Shown here: positions 1-11,453 of the stretch, piece after piece
Position numbering within the stretch: position 1 is the first letter of the stretch
How the letters are laid out: each line of letters opens with the position of its first letter
NCBI GenBank assembly: GCA_016271365.2
Contig: CM028129.1
Coordinates: 847,858,501 to 847,922,500, forward strand
DNA from: Neoceratodus forsteri
Lineage: Eukaryota; Chordata; Ceratodontiformes; Ceratodontidae
DNA length: 64,000 nucleotides
Direction of reading: 5' to 3'
The notes under the pieces: generated by a model
What the model was told of the DNA's origin: nothing
Database searches by the model: none
Seen by the model: only the letters and a program-made list of their open reading frames with translations
Program-made: the position numbers and the translations under genes

Positions 1-2
1 GG

Positions 3-1724
3 CCTGAGAATTTAAGGAAAGTTAACAACAGACTGATTGCCCGACATCACCAGGCCCAGTCTCAGGCTCCCAGGAAAAGTTTTGTGACTCAGGCCCATGC
101 CCAGGCGACTAGCAATGCTGTGGCCCCCAACTGATCTGATGTGGTCGGGCCTTCAATGGAGACCCCGGTGCAGGTGAATGGAATTCCCACTCGAGCTGTA
201 TTAGACAGTGGCTCTCAGGTAACCATCATGTTTCAGGACTGGTACCAGGCACACTTACCTGAGGTGCCCCTGCAACCTTTGAATGGTCTACATGTGTGGG
301 GGTTGAGCAACAAGGCCTATCCATATTTGGGGTACATTCGAGTCTGGTTATCTTTTTCTGCAACTGTGGCTGGAATGGATGAGCAGGTGGATACCCTAGT
401 TTTAGTTTTCCCACCTACTGGACTGTATGATGGGGTGCCTTTGTTGATTGGGACGAATGCGCATATGTTCAGACGATTGGCCCAATCGTGTTCAGAAAAA
501 CAAGCATTCCAGACTGGGCGAGCTTTAAGCATATCTGCTGTGATTCAACAGGCAAGTGCCACTCAGAGGCAGGTTAGTCCAGAGGAACCTGAAGACCCGG
601 TGGGTGTGGTGTGGAAAAAGGATCCGGCCCTGGTGATACTTGCCCCGAATGCCCAATGTGTCTTGCATGGAGAAGTACGACTGAAAACCGATGTCAAGAA
701 TAAGTTGTTGATGTTGGATGCGCCTGTGGAGGGAAGATTACCTGAGGGATTGTTGGTCAAACCCAGCATCTTGCCGGTTAGAGCTCATGCTTATGTTAAG
801 AGGGTGATGGTTCAAGTGCATAATGTGTCCGACAGAGAGGTTCACATAAGAAGAGGGTGCACCTTGGCAAGCGTACATTGTGCGGATACTGCAGTACTGC
901 CAACCAGAAAGGGTTCCAGGATAGACGATAGAGTTACTCCTGATCTGTTTGACTTCGGTGACTCCCTGCTGCCAGTTGAGTGGAAACAAAGGGTCAGTGA
1001 GAGGCTTTCCAAGAGAGACCAGGTTTTCTCCCTGAAAGAGTGGGATGTGGGATGTGTACAAGGGGCTGAGCATCACATTCGGCTGCATGATGAAAGGTCT
1101 TTCCGAGAGAGATCCCGGCGCCTGGCCCCCGCTGATATAGATGATGTAAGGTGGCATCTGCAAGAAATGTTGGCTGCTGGTGTAATACAAGAGTCCAGGA
1201 GCCCCTATGCTTCCCCCATAGTAGTAGTAAGAAAGAAGAATGGGGCAGTTTGGATGTGTGTAGACTATCGCACTTTGAATCGGCGGACCATTCCGGACCA
1301 GTATACCATGCCACGCATACAGGATGCATTGGATTGTTTAAATGGTAGCAAGTGGTTCTCTGTGTTGGACCTTTGCAGTGGATACTACCAGATCCCGATG
1401 GCCCCAGATGACCGGGAGAAGACTGCATTCATTTGCCCCTTGGGCTTCTATGAGTTTGTCCGGATGCCTCAAGGGATCTCGGGTGCCCCTGCCACTTTTC
1501 AGCACTTGATGGAACGGGCTGTGGGGGACATGAATCTACTCGAATGTCTGGTCTATTTAGATGATGTCATAGTGTTTGGCCGATCGTTGGAAGAGCATGA
1601 GCAACGATTGTTCAAGGTCTTGGATCAGTTGGAGGATTTCGGCCTCAAGCTGTCTATCGACAAGTGTCAATTCTTCCAGACTTCTGTAAAATATGTGGGC
1701 GACATAGTGTCACTGAGGGCATAG
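3..1724 (+). pseudogene. pol: Gypsy gag tail, aspartic protease and reverse transcriptase
   Basis: The long open stretch runs from 135 to the TAG at 1722-1724. Near its start it carries the retropepsin-like motif LDSGSQVTI, whose D-S-G is the catalytic triplet of one monomer of a dimeric aspartic protease. A linker of about 290 residues follows, then a reverse transcriptase with fingers (SPYASPIVVVRKKNG), palm (FSVLDLCSGYYQI) and the YLDDV catalytic box near 1553-1567. The usual R/L-M/L-CVDYR motif reads WMCVDYR, so one basic residue is replaced. The same frame is open to the left edge except for a TGA at 132-134, so the gag tail and protease were probably one reading frame, or separated by a single stop. 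The reading frame is lost by an apparent 1-base deletion near 1712. The true start lies outside the window. Confidence 0.9.
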
Positions 1725-2441
1725 AGACTGACCCTAGCAAAGTGGAGGCTCTGACGCCGGCCTCAGCCCAGGAATTTGAAAGAGCTGCAACGATTCCTGG
1801 GGTTTTGTGGATACTATAGGCGGTTTGTTAAGGACTATTCTCGAGTGATTTGCCCCTTCCTCAACCTCACTCAGGGGTATTCGCCTACGCACAAAAAGTA
1901 TAAGAAGACTGTGTGCTTGGAGACAGAAAAGAAGTATTTCCGGACGAATGATGTGTTTGGGGATCGTTGGACTGCTGAGTGTGAGGAAGCCTTTTATGAC
2001 ATCATATATCAACTTACTCATGCCCCAGTGTTGGCCTATGCTGATCCAGCCAAGCCGTACATTCTTCATACTGATGCCAGTCTACAAGGGTTGGGGGCTG
2101 TGTTATACCAGGAGCACTCGAATGGTCTGAGACCTGTAGCATTTGCCAGCAGAAGCCTGACTCCTTCAGAAAAAAAATTATCCATTGCACAAACTAGAGT
2201 TCCTGGCTCTGAAGTGGGCCATTGTTGATCAGTTTCATGACTATTTGTGTGGTGCCAAGATATTGGTAAAGACTGATAACAATCCTCTGATGTATGTACA
2301 GACCTCTGCCAAGTTGGATGCCACAGGCCATAGGTGGCTCTTCGCCTTGGCCACCTACGACTATGCTGTTGAGTACAGGGCGGGCCTAAACCATATAGAT
2401 TTGGATGCTCTCTCTCGGGAGGCCTATGCCACAAACTGATT
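1713..2441 (+). pseudogene. pol: Gypsy RT connection and RNase H domain
   Basis: This continues the polyprotein in shifted frames. The connection motif FLGFCGYYRRFV is at about 1794-1830. The RNase H core begins with HTDASLQGLGAVLYQ at about 2068, which supplies the first catalytic Asp. After a frame change the motif KTDNNPLMY at about 2269 supplies a later acidic residue, and HIDLDALSR at about 2393 closes the domain. The frame change coincides with a run of eight A at 2171-2178, one more than the family reading requires, so a slipped homopolymer is the likely cause. A terminal TGA stands at 2437-2439. Non-functional as it stands. Confidence 0.85.
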
Positions 2442-3712
2442 GGCTCAGGTTGTCCGAACCTGACATAAGAGCCCTCTGCCAGAAATTTGACAAAGAGGAA
2501 CAGGTGTCTCCTGACGGGATGGACTGTATGGTGGAATGTTTGGGACCATCCGAAAATTGCATACCTGCTGCCTACTGTCATTTCACTGCATTAGACACTA
2601 GCTCACTGCCCCAATTCAACAATGATAGTCTCCGACAGGCTCAATCCTGTGATCTTATGATAAAAATGGCTGTGGAGGCTTTGCAGGCCGGGGAGGGATG
2701 TGTTCAAGTTATGTTCCGCTGATCTAAGGACTGCCTTGCTGTATAAAGAAGGGCCCAAATTGAAGCTGATTAACCAACTGCTATACAGAGAGACTGTGAA
2801 TAAGGAAGGCCGGGTAGACAAACAACAACTGGTGCTGCCCTCAGCTTTTAGAGAACTGGTCTTAAGGTCCCTGCATAATCAAATGGGGCATCTCGGCATA
2901 GACCGAACACTTGATCTAGTACAGGCTCGATTTTACTGGCCGAAAATGAGTACAGATGTAGAGCAATATGTCAAGACATGTAGCTGCTGTTTACAAAGAA
3001 AAGCTCTACCCCAGAGAGCTGCCCCCCCCTGGTCAACATTACCACTAGTGCCCCTATGAAACTGGTCTGTATTGATTTCTTGAGTCTGGAACCCGATTTG
3101 AAAACTGTCAGTAACATATTGGTGGTCACTGATCATTTTACCCGGTATGCTGCAGGCCTTCCGACTAAGGATCAGAGAGCAACCACGGTGGCTAAGATAC
3201 TTGTTGAAAAGTTTTCCCGTCCACTATGGGCCCCTTGTGTGGAGCCATTCTGACCAGGAAGGGATTTTGAGAGCCGTTTGATTAAAGAGATGCTGTCTTT
3301 GTGGGGGGTGTGAAAGTCAAGAACCACCCCCTACCATCCTCAGGGAGACCCTCAGCCTGAAAGGTTCAACCGTACCTTGCTTGACATGTTGGGCACCTTA
3401 CAACCAAAAGGCAAACCAAGATGGAGCCAACAGATTAGCACTCTAGTTCACGCTTACAATTGTACGAAAAGTGACGCCACAGGATTTTCCCCGTACTGAC
3501 TGATGTTTGGGAGAGAGGCTAGACTGCCCATGGATGTGTGTTTTGGGATTTCCCCTGATGGGGTGCAGGCCGAGAACCATTTACAGTATGTGCAAAAATT
3601 GAAGGCCCAATTGAACCATGCCTATCAACTGGCTCAGACCATGGCTGCTAAATGAAACCTGGCCAACAAAGAAAGATATGATAAGAAGTGAAAGCAATGG
3701 AACTAAAAAAAA
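2442..3712 (+). pseudogene. pol: Gypsy integrase
   Basis: The integrase zinc-binding domain is clear at about 2868-3000, with the pattern H-x-H followed by C-x-x-C (LHNQMGHLGIDRTL, then TCSCC). The catalytic core begins with CIDFLSLE at 3065 (first Asp). The second Asp lies in the SDQGRDF-type motif at about 3250-3268, reached only after a frameshift. The region after YHPQG (about 3330) keeps the PERFNRTL helix that carries the catalytic Glu. Stops at about 3498 and 3652 break the C-terminal part, and similarity fades near 3712. The enzyme would join retrotransposon cDNA to host DNA, but this copy cannot. I see no chromodomain. Confidence 0.85.
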
Positions 3713-3840
3713 GGGAACCATATTACGCTGTAAGTCTAATATTCATGTATGTAATGCAAAGTGTGATATAGTGTTAACTAAGATATTTGCCTTAAAGTAA
3801 TTCAAGGGTAACTACTTGATGCGGATGCCAAGTTTTTCAG

Positions 3841-3851
3841 GCCAGGGAGGG
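3841..3851 (+). other. Polypurine tract before LTR
   Basis: A purine-rich stretch ending in AGGGAGGG lies directly upstream of the TGTAAC LTR start. This is the expected place for the plus-strand primer of an LTR retrotransposon. Its identity is inferred from position. Confidence 0.6.
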
Positions 3852-5473
3852 TGTAACCCCCTTGCAAATGGGGGTTCAGGAAAGTTTCCCGGAGTTTGTC
3901 CCCAGGCTCCATGCCCAGCTGGCGATCGGCATAAAGCCGTTTAAAAGGGTAGCCAGTGAGTGCTTTAAGAAGCCTCTGTAAGCTGTCTCTTTAAGGGCTG
4001 CCTGTTGCAGTCATAATTACCTGAGATTGGGGGGGCTATGTGGTTGTATGTCTGAGTTCCACCCAGGACACTGAAAAATAGCTCCCCTCTGCCATCGTTA
4101 GTGGTGCAGAGGGAGCTTATTAGGAGATGTAATTGTTTCTGGAAATAACAAAGTTATAATGATAATGCAGCTGTGCTAACCTGCCTTCCTTTGCAGCAAG
4201 GACTGTTTCGACTGTTTCCTCCAACTTGCTCCAGAACTGCTGAATTGGGCCAATCAGTACCTTGGGACCCTACAGAGTTGGCTGACCAATAGGGGGACTG
4301 CTTGTATTTTGGAAAAGGCATTATGGGCTATGGCGCCTTTGCACCACTGAAGGCAGGAGGAAATGACTGGCATGTTCAGCCAGCCAATGGAAGCGGGTAG
4401 CCCCCGAACTGAAGGAAGAGCCCTTTGCTGTTGGGGGCTAGAGGCATTGTGGTTGAGGAGAGGAAAGGAGCTTTTGTGCTTCTGCGCTGTGTGAGAGTTC
4501 GCGCGGGAAGTGCGTGAAGGCCCAGGGGCCATTTTTCTTGCCCGTTCAAAGCGATTCGGACTAAATCCACTGGCGTGCGGTCGGAGGAGGCTGGTGCCAA
4601 CTCAGCTACCTACCAGGCTCAACCTGAGAGGACTGGAGAGGATTGCTGAGTCGCGCTCGGTCCGCCTGTGATGTTGAAACTGCCATCTGCTGTCTAAGAT
4701 CTTCTGCAAGTTGGGAAGGTTTGAAAGCAGCTGCCTGGTATGGTACCCCTCTATTGTTGCCATATAAATGTGTGAGAAGGCTGGTGAAGTTCAGGCTCCA
4801 GCCTGGCAGCGTTGAAGGAATTGTTATTTGCTGGGGTTGTGAGTACTGATTCAGGGTAGCTCCCTGCAGAGTGTGTACACAGTGGTTTCCAGTGCATTAT
4901 TATACTGCTGACTGCCTAATTAAACTTTCCTCCTATTCTGACCTGCTCAGGACTGTAATGTTTATCTGTGTTAAGGGCCCCAACCAGCTGCCACGTTTGG
5001 ACTAGCCGTTAGGGCTTGGGTACCCAGGGACAGTAAATCTTAGGGTTAGGCCTGTGCACAGAGCCCTAGGTAGATCATTATAGTATAAGCTAATTAACGT
5101 GATCCCCCTTTAATAAATCAGATTATCGTGTTGCAACTACATCCTGGCTGGTTTGTGCATCCCTGGTGAACTGCTGCATAGTGACTGTGATATAACTGCA
5201 GCTTACTTTACAGGGTGTCCCCGGAGTGAGCTGAGAGATACTACCCGGGGGGTAAGTGTACTGGTGAAAAGAATTGTTGGTACCCAGTGTAAGCCATTAG
5301 TGGGACAAAAAGGGGGTTGCAGTAATCCAGAGGGCTGTAACCAAGGCGGTCTTGACCGTATTAACCCCAACCTCTGGGTGGAGGCACCCGTCAACGGATC
5401 TGGGCCCCTCACCCTGTCTCAGTGGAGGCAGGCAGGGGTAGTAGCCCTAAGGGTAGTGCCCCTAGGGGTTACA
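3852..5473 (+). repeat. 3' LTR of the Gypsy element
   Basis: The block starts TGTAACCCC (3852-3860) and ends GGGGTTACA (5465-5473), a perfect 9-bp inverted repeat of the TG...CA type. It sits immediately after a polypurine tract and 140 bp after the last integrase similarity. An AATAAA at 5112-5117 could serve as poly(A) signal. At 1.62 kb it is long for a Gypsy LTR. A shorter alternative ends at TTACA (5208-5212), giving 1.36 kb. Without the 5' LTR for comparison the right edge is unproven. Open frames inside it look fortuitous. Confidence 0.6.
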
Positions 5474-5499
5474 CATATATCCAGCCATCCCCACCACCC

Positions 5500-6328
5500 C
5501 TGTGCAACATACCCATACATGCAAAATAATGCACTTAGTGCACAGAAATCCAGGGGGTGGAGTACAAATGGGTTGAGTGGTGTTGGCAATCGCCAAGCAG
5601 GAAAGAGACCTGGGGATAATAATATCGGATGACCTAAAGGTGTCCAGGCAGTGTGACAAGGCCGTAGGAAGGGCTAATGGTATGCCAGGGTGCTTAAGGA
5701 GGGGTATCATCAGCAAAAAGAGGGAGGCGGGGTTGCCTCTCTATAGATTGCTGGGACCCCCCCCCATATAGTACTATGTCTAGTTATGCAGACCACATCT
5801 CCCGAAGGACACAGACGGAGAGGTGGTGGTCTAGAGGAAGGCAAATAAAATGGTGCAGGGTCTGCATCAAAAGACCTAAGAGGAGAGACTAAAGGACCTC
5901 AATATGTTCATTCTGGAACAGAGGCGGGAGAGTGGGGATATGACAGAGAACTTTAAATACCTCATGGGGTTAATAAGGTACAGGAGGGAAGTACAGTATT
6001 TTTCTAAAGAAAAGGTGCTCAAGAACAATGGGACATGCTATGAGGCTGGATGAGGTAGATTCAGGAGAGATGTGAGGAAGTTCTTCACAGAAGGAGTAGT
6101 GGATTCTTGGAACAGCCTTCCAGCAGAGGTGGTGGGGACAAAAACAGTGATGGGGTTCAAGAATGTATGGGACAAGCACAAGGGAATCATAGTGGAAAGG
6201 AAGGGGGAGAAAAAGGTATAGGTTGGGTACTGTATGTGGTAATAGTGTAGATAGGGAGAAATGGTGCAGACTGGATGGGTCAGGTGGAACTTATCTGCTG
6301 TCAAGTTTTACGTTTCTACTTTCTATGT
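5500..6328 (+). mobile_element. CR1-type LINE, 3' fragment
   Basis: This 5'-truncated fragment holds the last part of CR1 ORF2. Recognisable pieces are KQERDLGIIISDDLKVS at about 5592-5642 and, further on, the stretch equivalent to AVQRRATKMVQGLH. It then has the conserved CR1 3' UTR (cttatctgctgtcaagttt) and ends in an imperfect TTTCTATG-type tail at about 6311-6328. The same 3' region is present in two other copies in this window (7577 and 36019), which supports the boundary. It has many frame breaks and is non-functional. Confidence 0.85.
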
Positions 6329-6604
6329 CAGCTACAGGCCATGTACACCTCATGGTATGCAGTAAGATGCATGCAGCCCCAGGTCTCATTCAACAGTGGC
6401 ACAGGAAGCATACCTGTGCAACAGTAGGGCAGGATATTGCATGGTAGATATATCACAACACAATGACAGGGTTAAGAGTGGCACACACAGTACAATATAA
6501 TAGTATACTTTGCATTACATGGTGCATGTGTACCAGCACTCATGCTACATAGCACAGACAGTGAACATGGAATGGATGGTGGCCTCTGCAAAGGGTTCTA
6601 GTAT

Positions 6605-7103
6605 GGAATACTGAAACTCAATATCCAGAACGCCACAAGACCAAGTTCAGGAGACTGAATTTCAGTATCCTGCAAGGCACTGGATCCCAACTTGTGAGGT
6701 CCCGAAGTCACTTGAATTTAATGTGGGGGACTCTGCCCCCCGTGCTCCCATAATTTAAATAACCAACTCTGAGGGGGAGTGCACCTCAGAGTAAAACATT
6801 AAGATACAGGGGATAAAAAAAAAACATTGTGGTAACCAGGAACAGAACCTGTGTCCACCACACCATGCTGTCCGAGCTGCTGGTGGCTTAGCCCTCCACA
6901 CCACAGGAGCAGCTCAGCTTGCTTCTGTATTTTTTCCTCTGTTGTGGTGCCTGGCCAGGGGTAGGGTAGCAGTTTGTCATGTCTGCTACCATACCCCTGT
7001 CCTTCCTATCTGGTGCGCGTGTGTCGGGACAGTGAAGCTGTCAGATGTGAGTGTGTCAGGATATTGAACTCGGTCCCGTGGGGATTCGGAGTTTCAGTAT
7101 CCT
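6605..7103. mobile_element. Candidate MITE with about 45-bp inverted repeats
   Basis: The block begins ATACTGAAACTC (6608-6619) and ends with its exact inverse GAGTTTCAGTAT (7089-7100). Beyond this core the arms stay alignable for about 45 bp (shared CCAC..GACC.AGTTCA). It is about 500 bp long with no coding capacity, as expected for a non-autonomous DNA element. No clear target duplication was found, so the superfamily is open. Confidence 0.45.
6839..6902 (-). other. tRNA-like pol III box pair
   Basis: On the minus strand GGTTCTGTTCC resembles a B box, and TGGTGTGGAGGGCTAAGCC, about 40 bp upstream, resembles an A box. A run of A on + at 6815-6824 gives a T-run terminator downstream on -. 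This may be a degenerate tRNA-derived SINE head lying inside the MITE-like element. It does not fold as a real tRNA by eye. Confidence 0.3.
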
Positions 7104-7576
7104 AATAGGATACCTCTGCGAAGTGATATGTGGTACACCTGCCATCATAGCTACATGTAGACCACATGTCACATGACATAGTCATCTGTCTTGACACAGC
7201 ACCCATGTCACTGTATTAGCACACATCCTTGGTGCTATGGCTATGTGATCGGCAATATGTCCTGTATTGTACAGGCCAATGGGGACATCTATTGGGATGC
7301 TGGTCTCATACATCTGCCTTGGCTATACAGGGCTATACAGCTCGGCTTGTCATATAGAACAGAATGGACACAACAGGGTCTCACAGGTACAGTGCACAGT
7401 CCCTCAGATACAGTAACTGAGAAGTACAGTATCATGGAAATATTACCATACACAAGAAACAATGACAGCCATACTTACAGCCAGCTGCACTCACCTGGCC
7501 ATGGCACAGTGCCACTTTCTGCCATATTCCTGAGCTGCTGCAGGTGCCTGGGCTCCCTCCTCAAAGGATCATTGAA
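7104..7576. other. Unassigned sequence between MITE and CR1
   Basis: I see no protein, repeat unit or terminal structure here. The 138-codon open frame at 7191-7607 runs into the neighbouring CR1 tail and has no family features. Confidence 0.5.
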
Positions 7577-7599
7577 CCATAGAAACATAGAATTTGACG

Positions 7600-10124
7600 G
7601 CAGATAAAGACCGTTTGGCCCGCCTGGTCTGCCCATTTTCCTACTTAATGGATAAGCTGCAGATCCTAGTTAACCAACAGCCTACTTCCTCCTATACCTC
7701 ACAAGAATTACCTTATGTCTGTACCATGAATTCTTGAATTCCCCCACTGTTTTTGACTCTATTACCTCCTCAGGAAGGCTATTCTATGCATCCACAACCC
7801 TCTCCATGAAAAAATACTTCCTCACGTTACCTCTGAGCCATCCCTTCTTCTATCTTCAAATTGTGCCCCCTTGTTCTTACACATCTCTTTTTCTGAAAGA
7901 TGCTACCCTCTTGGACTTTGTTAATTCCCTTGAGGTACTCAAAAGTTTCTATCATGTCCCCTGTCTCCCTCCTCTCCTCATGGGTATACATATTAAGCTC
8001 CTTTAATCTCTCTTTGTATGTCTTCTGGTGCAGACCCTGCACCGTTTTAGTTGCCCTCCTCTGGACAGCTTCCATCCTGTCTATGTCCTTGTGGAGATGG
8101 GGTCTCTAGAACTGCACACAGTACTCCAGATGGGGTCTCACCAACTGTCTGTACAGATGGATAACAACTTCCTGTTTTCTACTGGTGATGCCTGTCCCTA
8201 TGCATCCCAATATCCTTCCAGCCCTCCTTACTGCCTTCTCAGATTGCTTGCCCACCTTAAGGTCATCTGCTATGACTACCCACAGGTCCTTTTCCATTTT
8301 TGTTGTTAGTATCTCACCCCTCATTGAGTACTCTTCCCCTGGGTTTTTGTTTCCTAGGTGCATTACTTTGCACTTCTTTGTGTTGAATCTAAGCTGCCAT
8401 ACATTTGACCATTCCTCCAACCTTACCAAGTCCCTTCTCTTCCTTCCTCCCCACCTTCTGTATCGACCTTGTGTCATCTGCAAACAGACATACTTTTCCT
8501 TTCAGTCCCTCTGCAATGTCACTTATAAAGACATTAAAGAGGACTGGTCCAAGTACTGAACTCTGTGGTACACCGCTAGTAACCCCTCTTTCTTCATAGT
8601 GGAATCCCTTTACTATTACCCTCTGCATCTTGTTGTCCAGCCAGTTTTTTACCCAGGCTACCACCTTGGGACCCACTCCATAGCTGGCTAACTCCCACTT
8701 TTGTGAAGGGGAATCACATCCACCCTCCTCCAGTCCTCAGGTACCATACCATCCTCCCATGATTTGTTAAAAAGGGTAGTCAGTGGTGTCACTAGTTCTT
8801 CCCTTAGTTCTTTTAGAATTCTTGGGTGAATCCCATCAGGCCCCATTGCTCTGTCCACTTTCAGTTTTAAGAATTCTTTCAGAACCCTTTCTTCTGTGAA
8901 TGGACTGGTATTGACCCCCCTATCCAGAATGCTTCTATTCTTTGGTTTAGGTACCTCCCCCTCCTCTTCTTTTGTGAATACTGAGCAGAAGTATTCATTC
9001 AGTATCCCTGGTTTTTCACTATCACCCTCTGCTCACCCTCCCTTCCCATTATTAAGCCTCACTATCCCTCCCTTGGTCTTTTTTCACTTCCTAATGTACA
9101 TATAAAAGGTTTTATCCCCCTTCTTAACTGAGTTGGCTATCTTTTCCTCAGTTTTGGCCTTTGCTATTCTGACTGCCTTCCCCGCTTCTTTCTGCTTTAA
9201 CTGGTACAGTTCTCTCTCCTGCTCCTTCTATGTTTCCTTATACTTCCTGAATGCCACCTTTTTCTCCTTAACCTTCCCCGCCACCTCTTTTGAAAACCAT
9301 AATGATTTTTTCCTTCATTTTGTTTTGTTGATTTGCTTCACACAAAGGCTTGTTGCCTCTGTGGTGGCTGTTTTGATTTTCCCCATTGTTCCTCCACCCC
9401 TCCTTCTTGCCTGTTTGCTAGTGCTTTTCTGAGGCACTCTCCCATTTTCCCAAAGTCAACCCTCCTAAAGTCCAATACTCTTGCTTTTGTATGTCTTAAC
9501 TCTATGGCTGTGTTTATCATGAACCACTGTTTGTTGGTCACTTGTTCCCAGATAGCTACCCACTTCTAAATCCGAGATCCTTTCTCCATCCCTGTTTGAC
9601 AGTACCAGGTCTAAGATTGCTCCCTCCTGAGTGGGTTCCACCATTAGCTGTCTGAGGCATGCCCTCTGTAGGGCATCGAGAATAACCCTGCTCTTGGATG
9701 TGGCTGCAGCAAAGGTGCTCCAGTTAACATCTGGCATATTCAGGTCCTCCATCAACAGCATCTCCCCTTTTTCTGCTATTCTAAGGATGCCATTTATCAT
9801 TTCCTTGTCCATTGCCTCCCCTTGAGATGGGGGTTTGTATACAACCCCCATGCGGATTGTGGTGCCATTTCCTGTCTCCAGAGTGACCCACAGTGCCTCC
9901 TCTACTCCCTGTTTACCCTTTAGTTCCATTGCTTTGATCCTTTCCCTTGTATAGACAGCTACTCCTCCTCCTCTGTTAGCCTCTCTGTCCCTCCTGTAGC
10001 TTGTGTACCCTAGTATGTTGATATCCCTGTCATGGTTCTCTGTGTACCATGTTTCTGTGACTGCCACGATATCCAGGTGTCCCTCTTCCATCAAGACCAC
10101 TAGTTTAGGGAGCTTGTTACACAC
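7600..10124 (-). pseudogene. CR1 ORF2: endonuclease-reverse transcriptase
   Basis: The N-terminal part (10124 down to 9465) is an APE-type endonuclease, with VAVTETWY carrying the catalytic Glu, LLMEDLNMPDVNW (usually GDxN, here E for G) and the TSDQ stretch where an SDH is expected. RT follows in other frames at about 8930-8400, including the KVDRAMGPDGIHPRIL-type motif, SGVPQSSVLGPVLF and the FADDT catalytic box near 8470-8490. The C-terminal KNPGEE, RDLGVVI-like and AVQRRATK stretches are at 8480-7830. At least four frame changes separate these pieces. The enzyme nicks target DNA and primes reverse transcription there, but this copy is dead. Confidence 0.85.
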
Positions 10125-10312
10125 AGACTATGGGCATTGATGCTCACCATCCTCCATTTTTTGATGACCTTACCCCTTTTAGCCCCATCCCTGTCCTTAC
10201 TGCCATTGCCTTTTTCTGCATTTACCCTTGTCCTGCTCCCTATTGACTGCTCTACCTTGGTGTTTACTTTGCTAACTATCGTGTTTTGTGTTTTCAGTGC
10301 CTCCTCCCTTGG

Positions 10313-10860
10313 CTAGTTTAAATGCTTGCCAATGAAGCATTTAAACCTATCACCCAGTACCCTAGTTCCCCTCCCGGACAGATGCAGACCATCACACCAG
10401 TATAGGCCTGTATCCCTCCAGGTGGACCCCCAGTCCCCAGTGAAGCCGAAACCCTGAGCTCTGCACCAGTTTTTCAACCATTCATTGAATCCCATGGTGT
10501 GGAGTACCCTAGCATCACCCTTGCCATAGACAGACAGCACCTTATGAGAAGGTCACCATATGTGCTTCTTGTCTAAGGTCCCTCCCCAACTCTACAAACT
10601 TCTCTTGCACTGCTCTGATCCCATTCCCAGCCAGATCATTTGTCCCTAGGTGGACAATGACATCCAGCTCCCTCCCTTGTGCTGCTGCTCCTGCGATCCT
10701 GAGGATTCACTCCCTGTCCCTCCAAGCTGTGTCATCAGGCACTGTATGCACTGGTTCCCAGTCCTCACTACTCCTTTTCTTCATACAAGGCACCTCCCCA
10801 CAGAGGCCCAGACCTCACAGCTGGGCCTGTCTGCTGCTTCTGCCTCCTCCCCCAGGAGCT
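10313..10860 (-). pseudogene. CR1 ORF1: SGNH esterase part
   Basis: On the minus strand the stretch ELDVIVHLGTNDLAG (about 10620-10665) matches the GTND block of SGNH hydrolases. The DGLHLSGRGT stretch at about 10360-10390 carries the Asp-x-x-His pair of the catalytic triad. CR1 ORF1 proteins of vertebrates commonly contain such an esterase domain. The N-terminal GDSL-like Ser block is not readable in this copy. Frames change between the two blocks. Confidence 0.7.
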
Positions 10861-11447
10861 AGCCTCTCTGGTGACCACCAGCTCAACAAGGTTGGCCAGC
10901 TCTGTGGCTGATCAACAGGTGTCCCTCTGGAGAATAGCCCTCCTTCTTCTGTCTGCTATTATCTCACTAGTGACTACCAGCCCTCACACTCAGCTAGTGA
11001 AATGTCCCTTGCTCTATGGACGTGGTCTGTCTTTTGTGGAACATGATTCACCATTAATGCTGCACTAATATCATTTTGTGCAGCACAGTGAGTACTTCCA
11101 GTGGGGAATTAGTCCTTCAGCACACAGCAGGCATGGGGTGGCATGTGCAAAGTGTGCACATGCACAATCCTGCCCATACTTGTGCAATACCATTGTGCAC
11201 AGCATAGTGCACATGCCTGTGCTGTTTGATGATGTCATCCATAACATGTAATGTCATGTCTGCCCTGCATACAGATGCTGTACTATTGCAATAGCAAGAC
11301 TAGTGCTAGTGCTAGTACAATTACGATAGCAATGGTCAGACAGAGAATGCAAATGAGCCAATTTTGCACTCTGAGGGCAAATCCCACATTAGCATGTCAT
11401 TACTGGAATGTATTCATTCATTAGCATGACTAATTTCACCTAGAGCA

Positions 11448-11453
11448 TATAAA
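11448..11453 (+). promoter_or_regulatory. TATA box candidate for the Harbinger Myb-like gene
   Basis: TATAAA followed by GG lies in an otherwise mixed-composition stretch about 330 bp before the first Myb-like ATG. Its position fits a 5' promoter of the transposon gene. Sequence match only. Confidence 0.3.

Larger units (their letters stand above)
1..5473 (+). mobile_element. Ty3/Gypsy-type LTR retrotransposon, 5' part outside window
   Basis: The protein order is gag tail, aspartic protease, reverse transcriptase, RNase H, integrase, which is the Ty3/Gypsy order. A purine tract and an LTR-like terminal block follow. The 5' LTR, primer binding site and most of gag lie left of the window. Several single-base frameshifts and stops (about 1712, 1770, 2170-2185, 3250, 3498, 3652) show this copy is dead, although the protease-RT part remains open for over 500 codons, so decay is moderate. 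Family assignment rests on motifs only; the exact Gypsy lineage is not recognised. Confidence 0.9.
7577..11060 (-). mobile_element. CR1-type LINE, long copy, reverse strand
   Basis: The 3' end is at the left, where the reverse complement reads ...TTCTATGTTTCTATGG (7578-7597), the CR1-type tail. Going right on the minus strand come ORF2 C-terminus, RT, endonuclease and ORF1. The ORF1 esterase signature is readable at 10620-10660, so the copy is nearly full length at about 3.5 kb. The 5' edge is placed near 11060 only because similarity to the 32-36 kb copy stops there. Stops and frameshifts are frequent. Confidence 0.85.

Noticed and set aside
5153..5632. 159-codon frame after the integrase, considered as an env-like gene
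   Set aside because: It starts inside the LTR and runs into a CR1 fragment; there is no signal peptide or membrane anchor.
10900..11110. Left terminal repeat of the Harbinger element
   Set aside because: No sequence like GGGCCCAGATATTC was found here; the left boundary is therefore left open.
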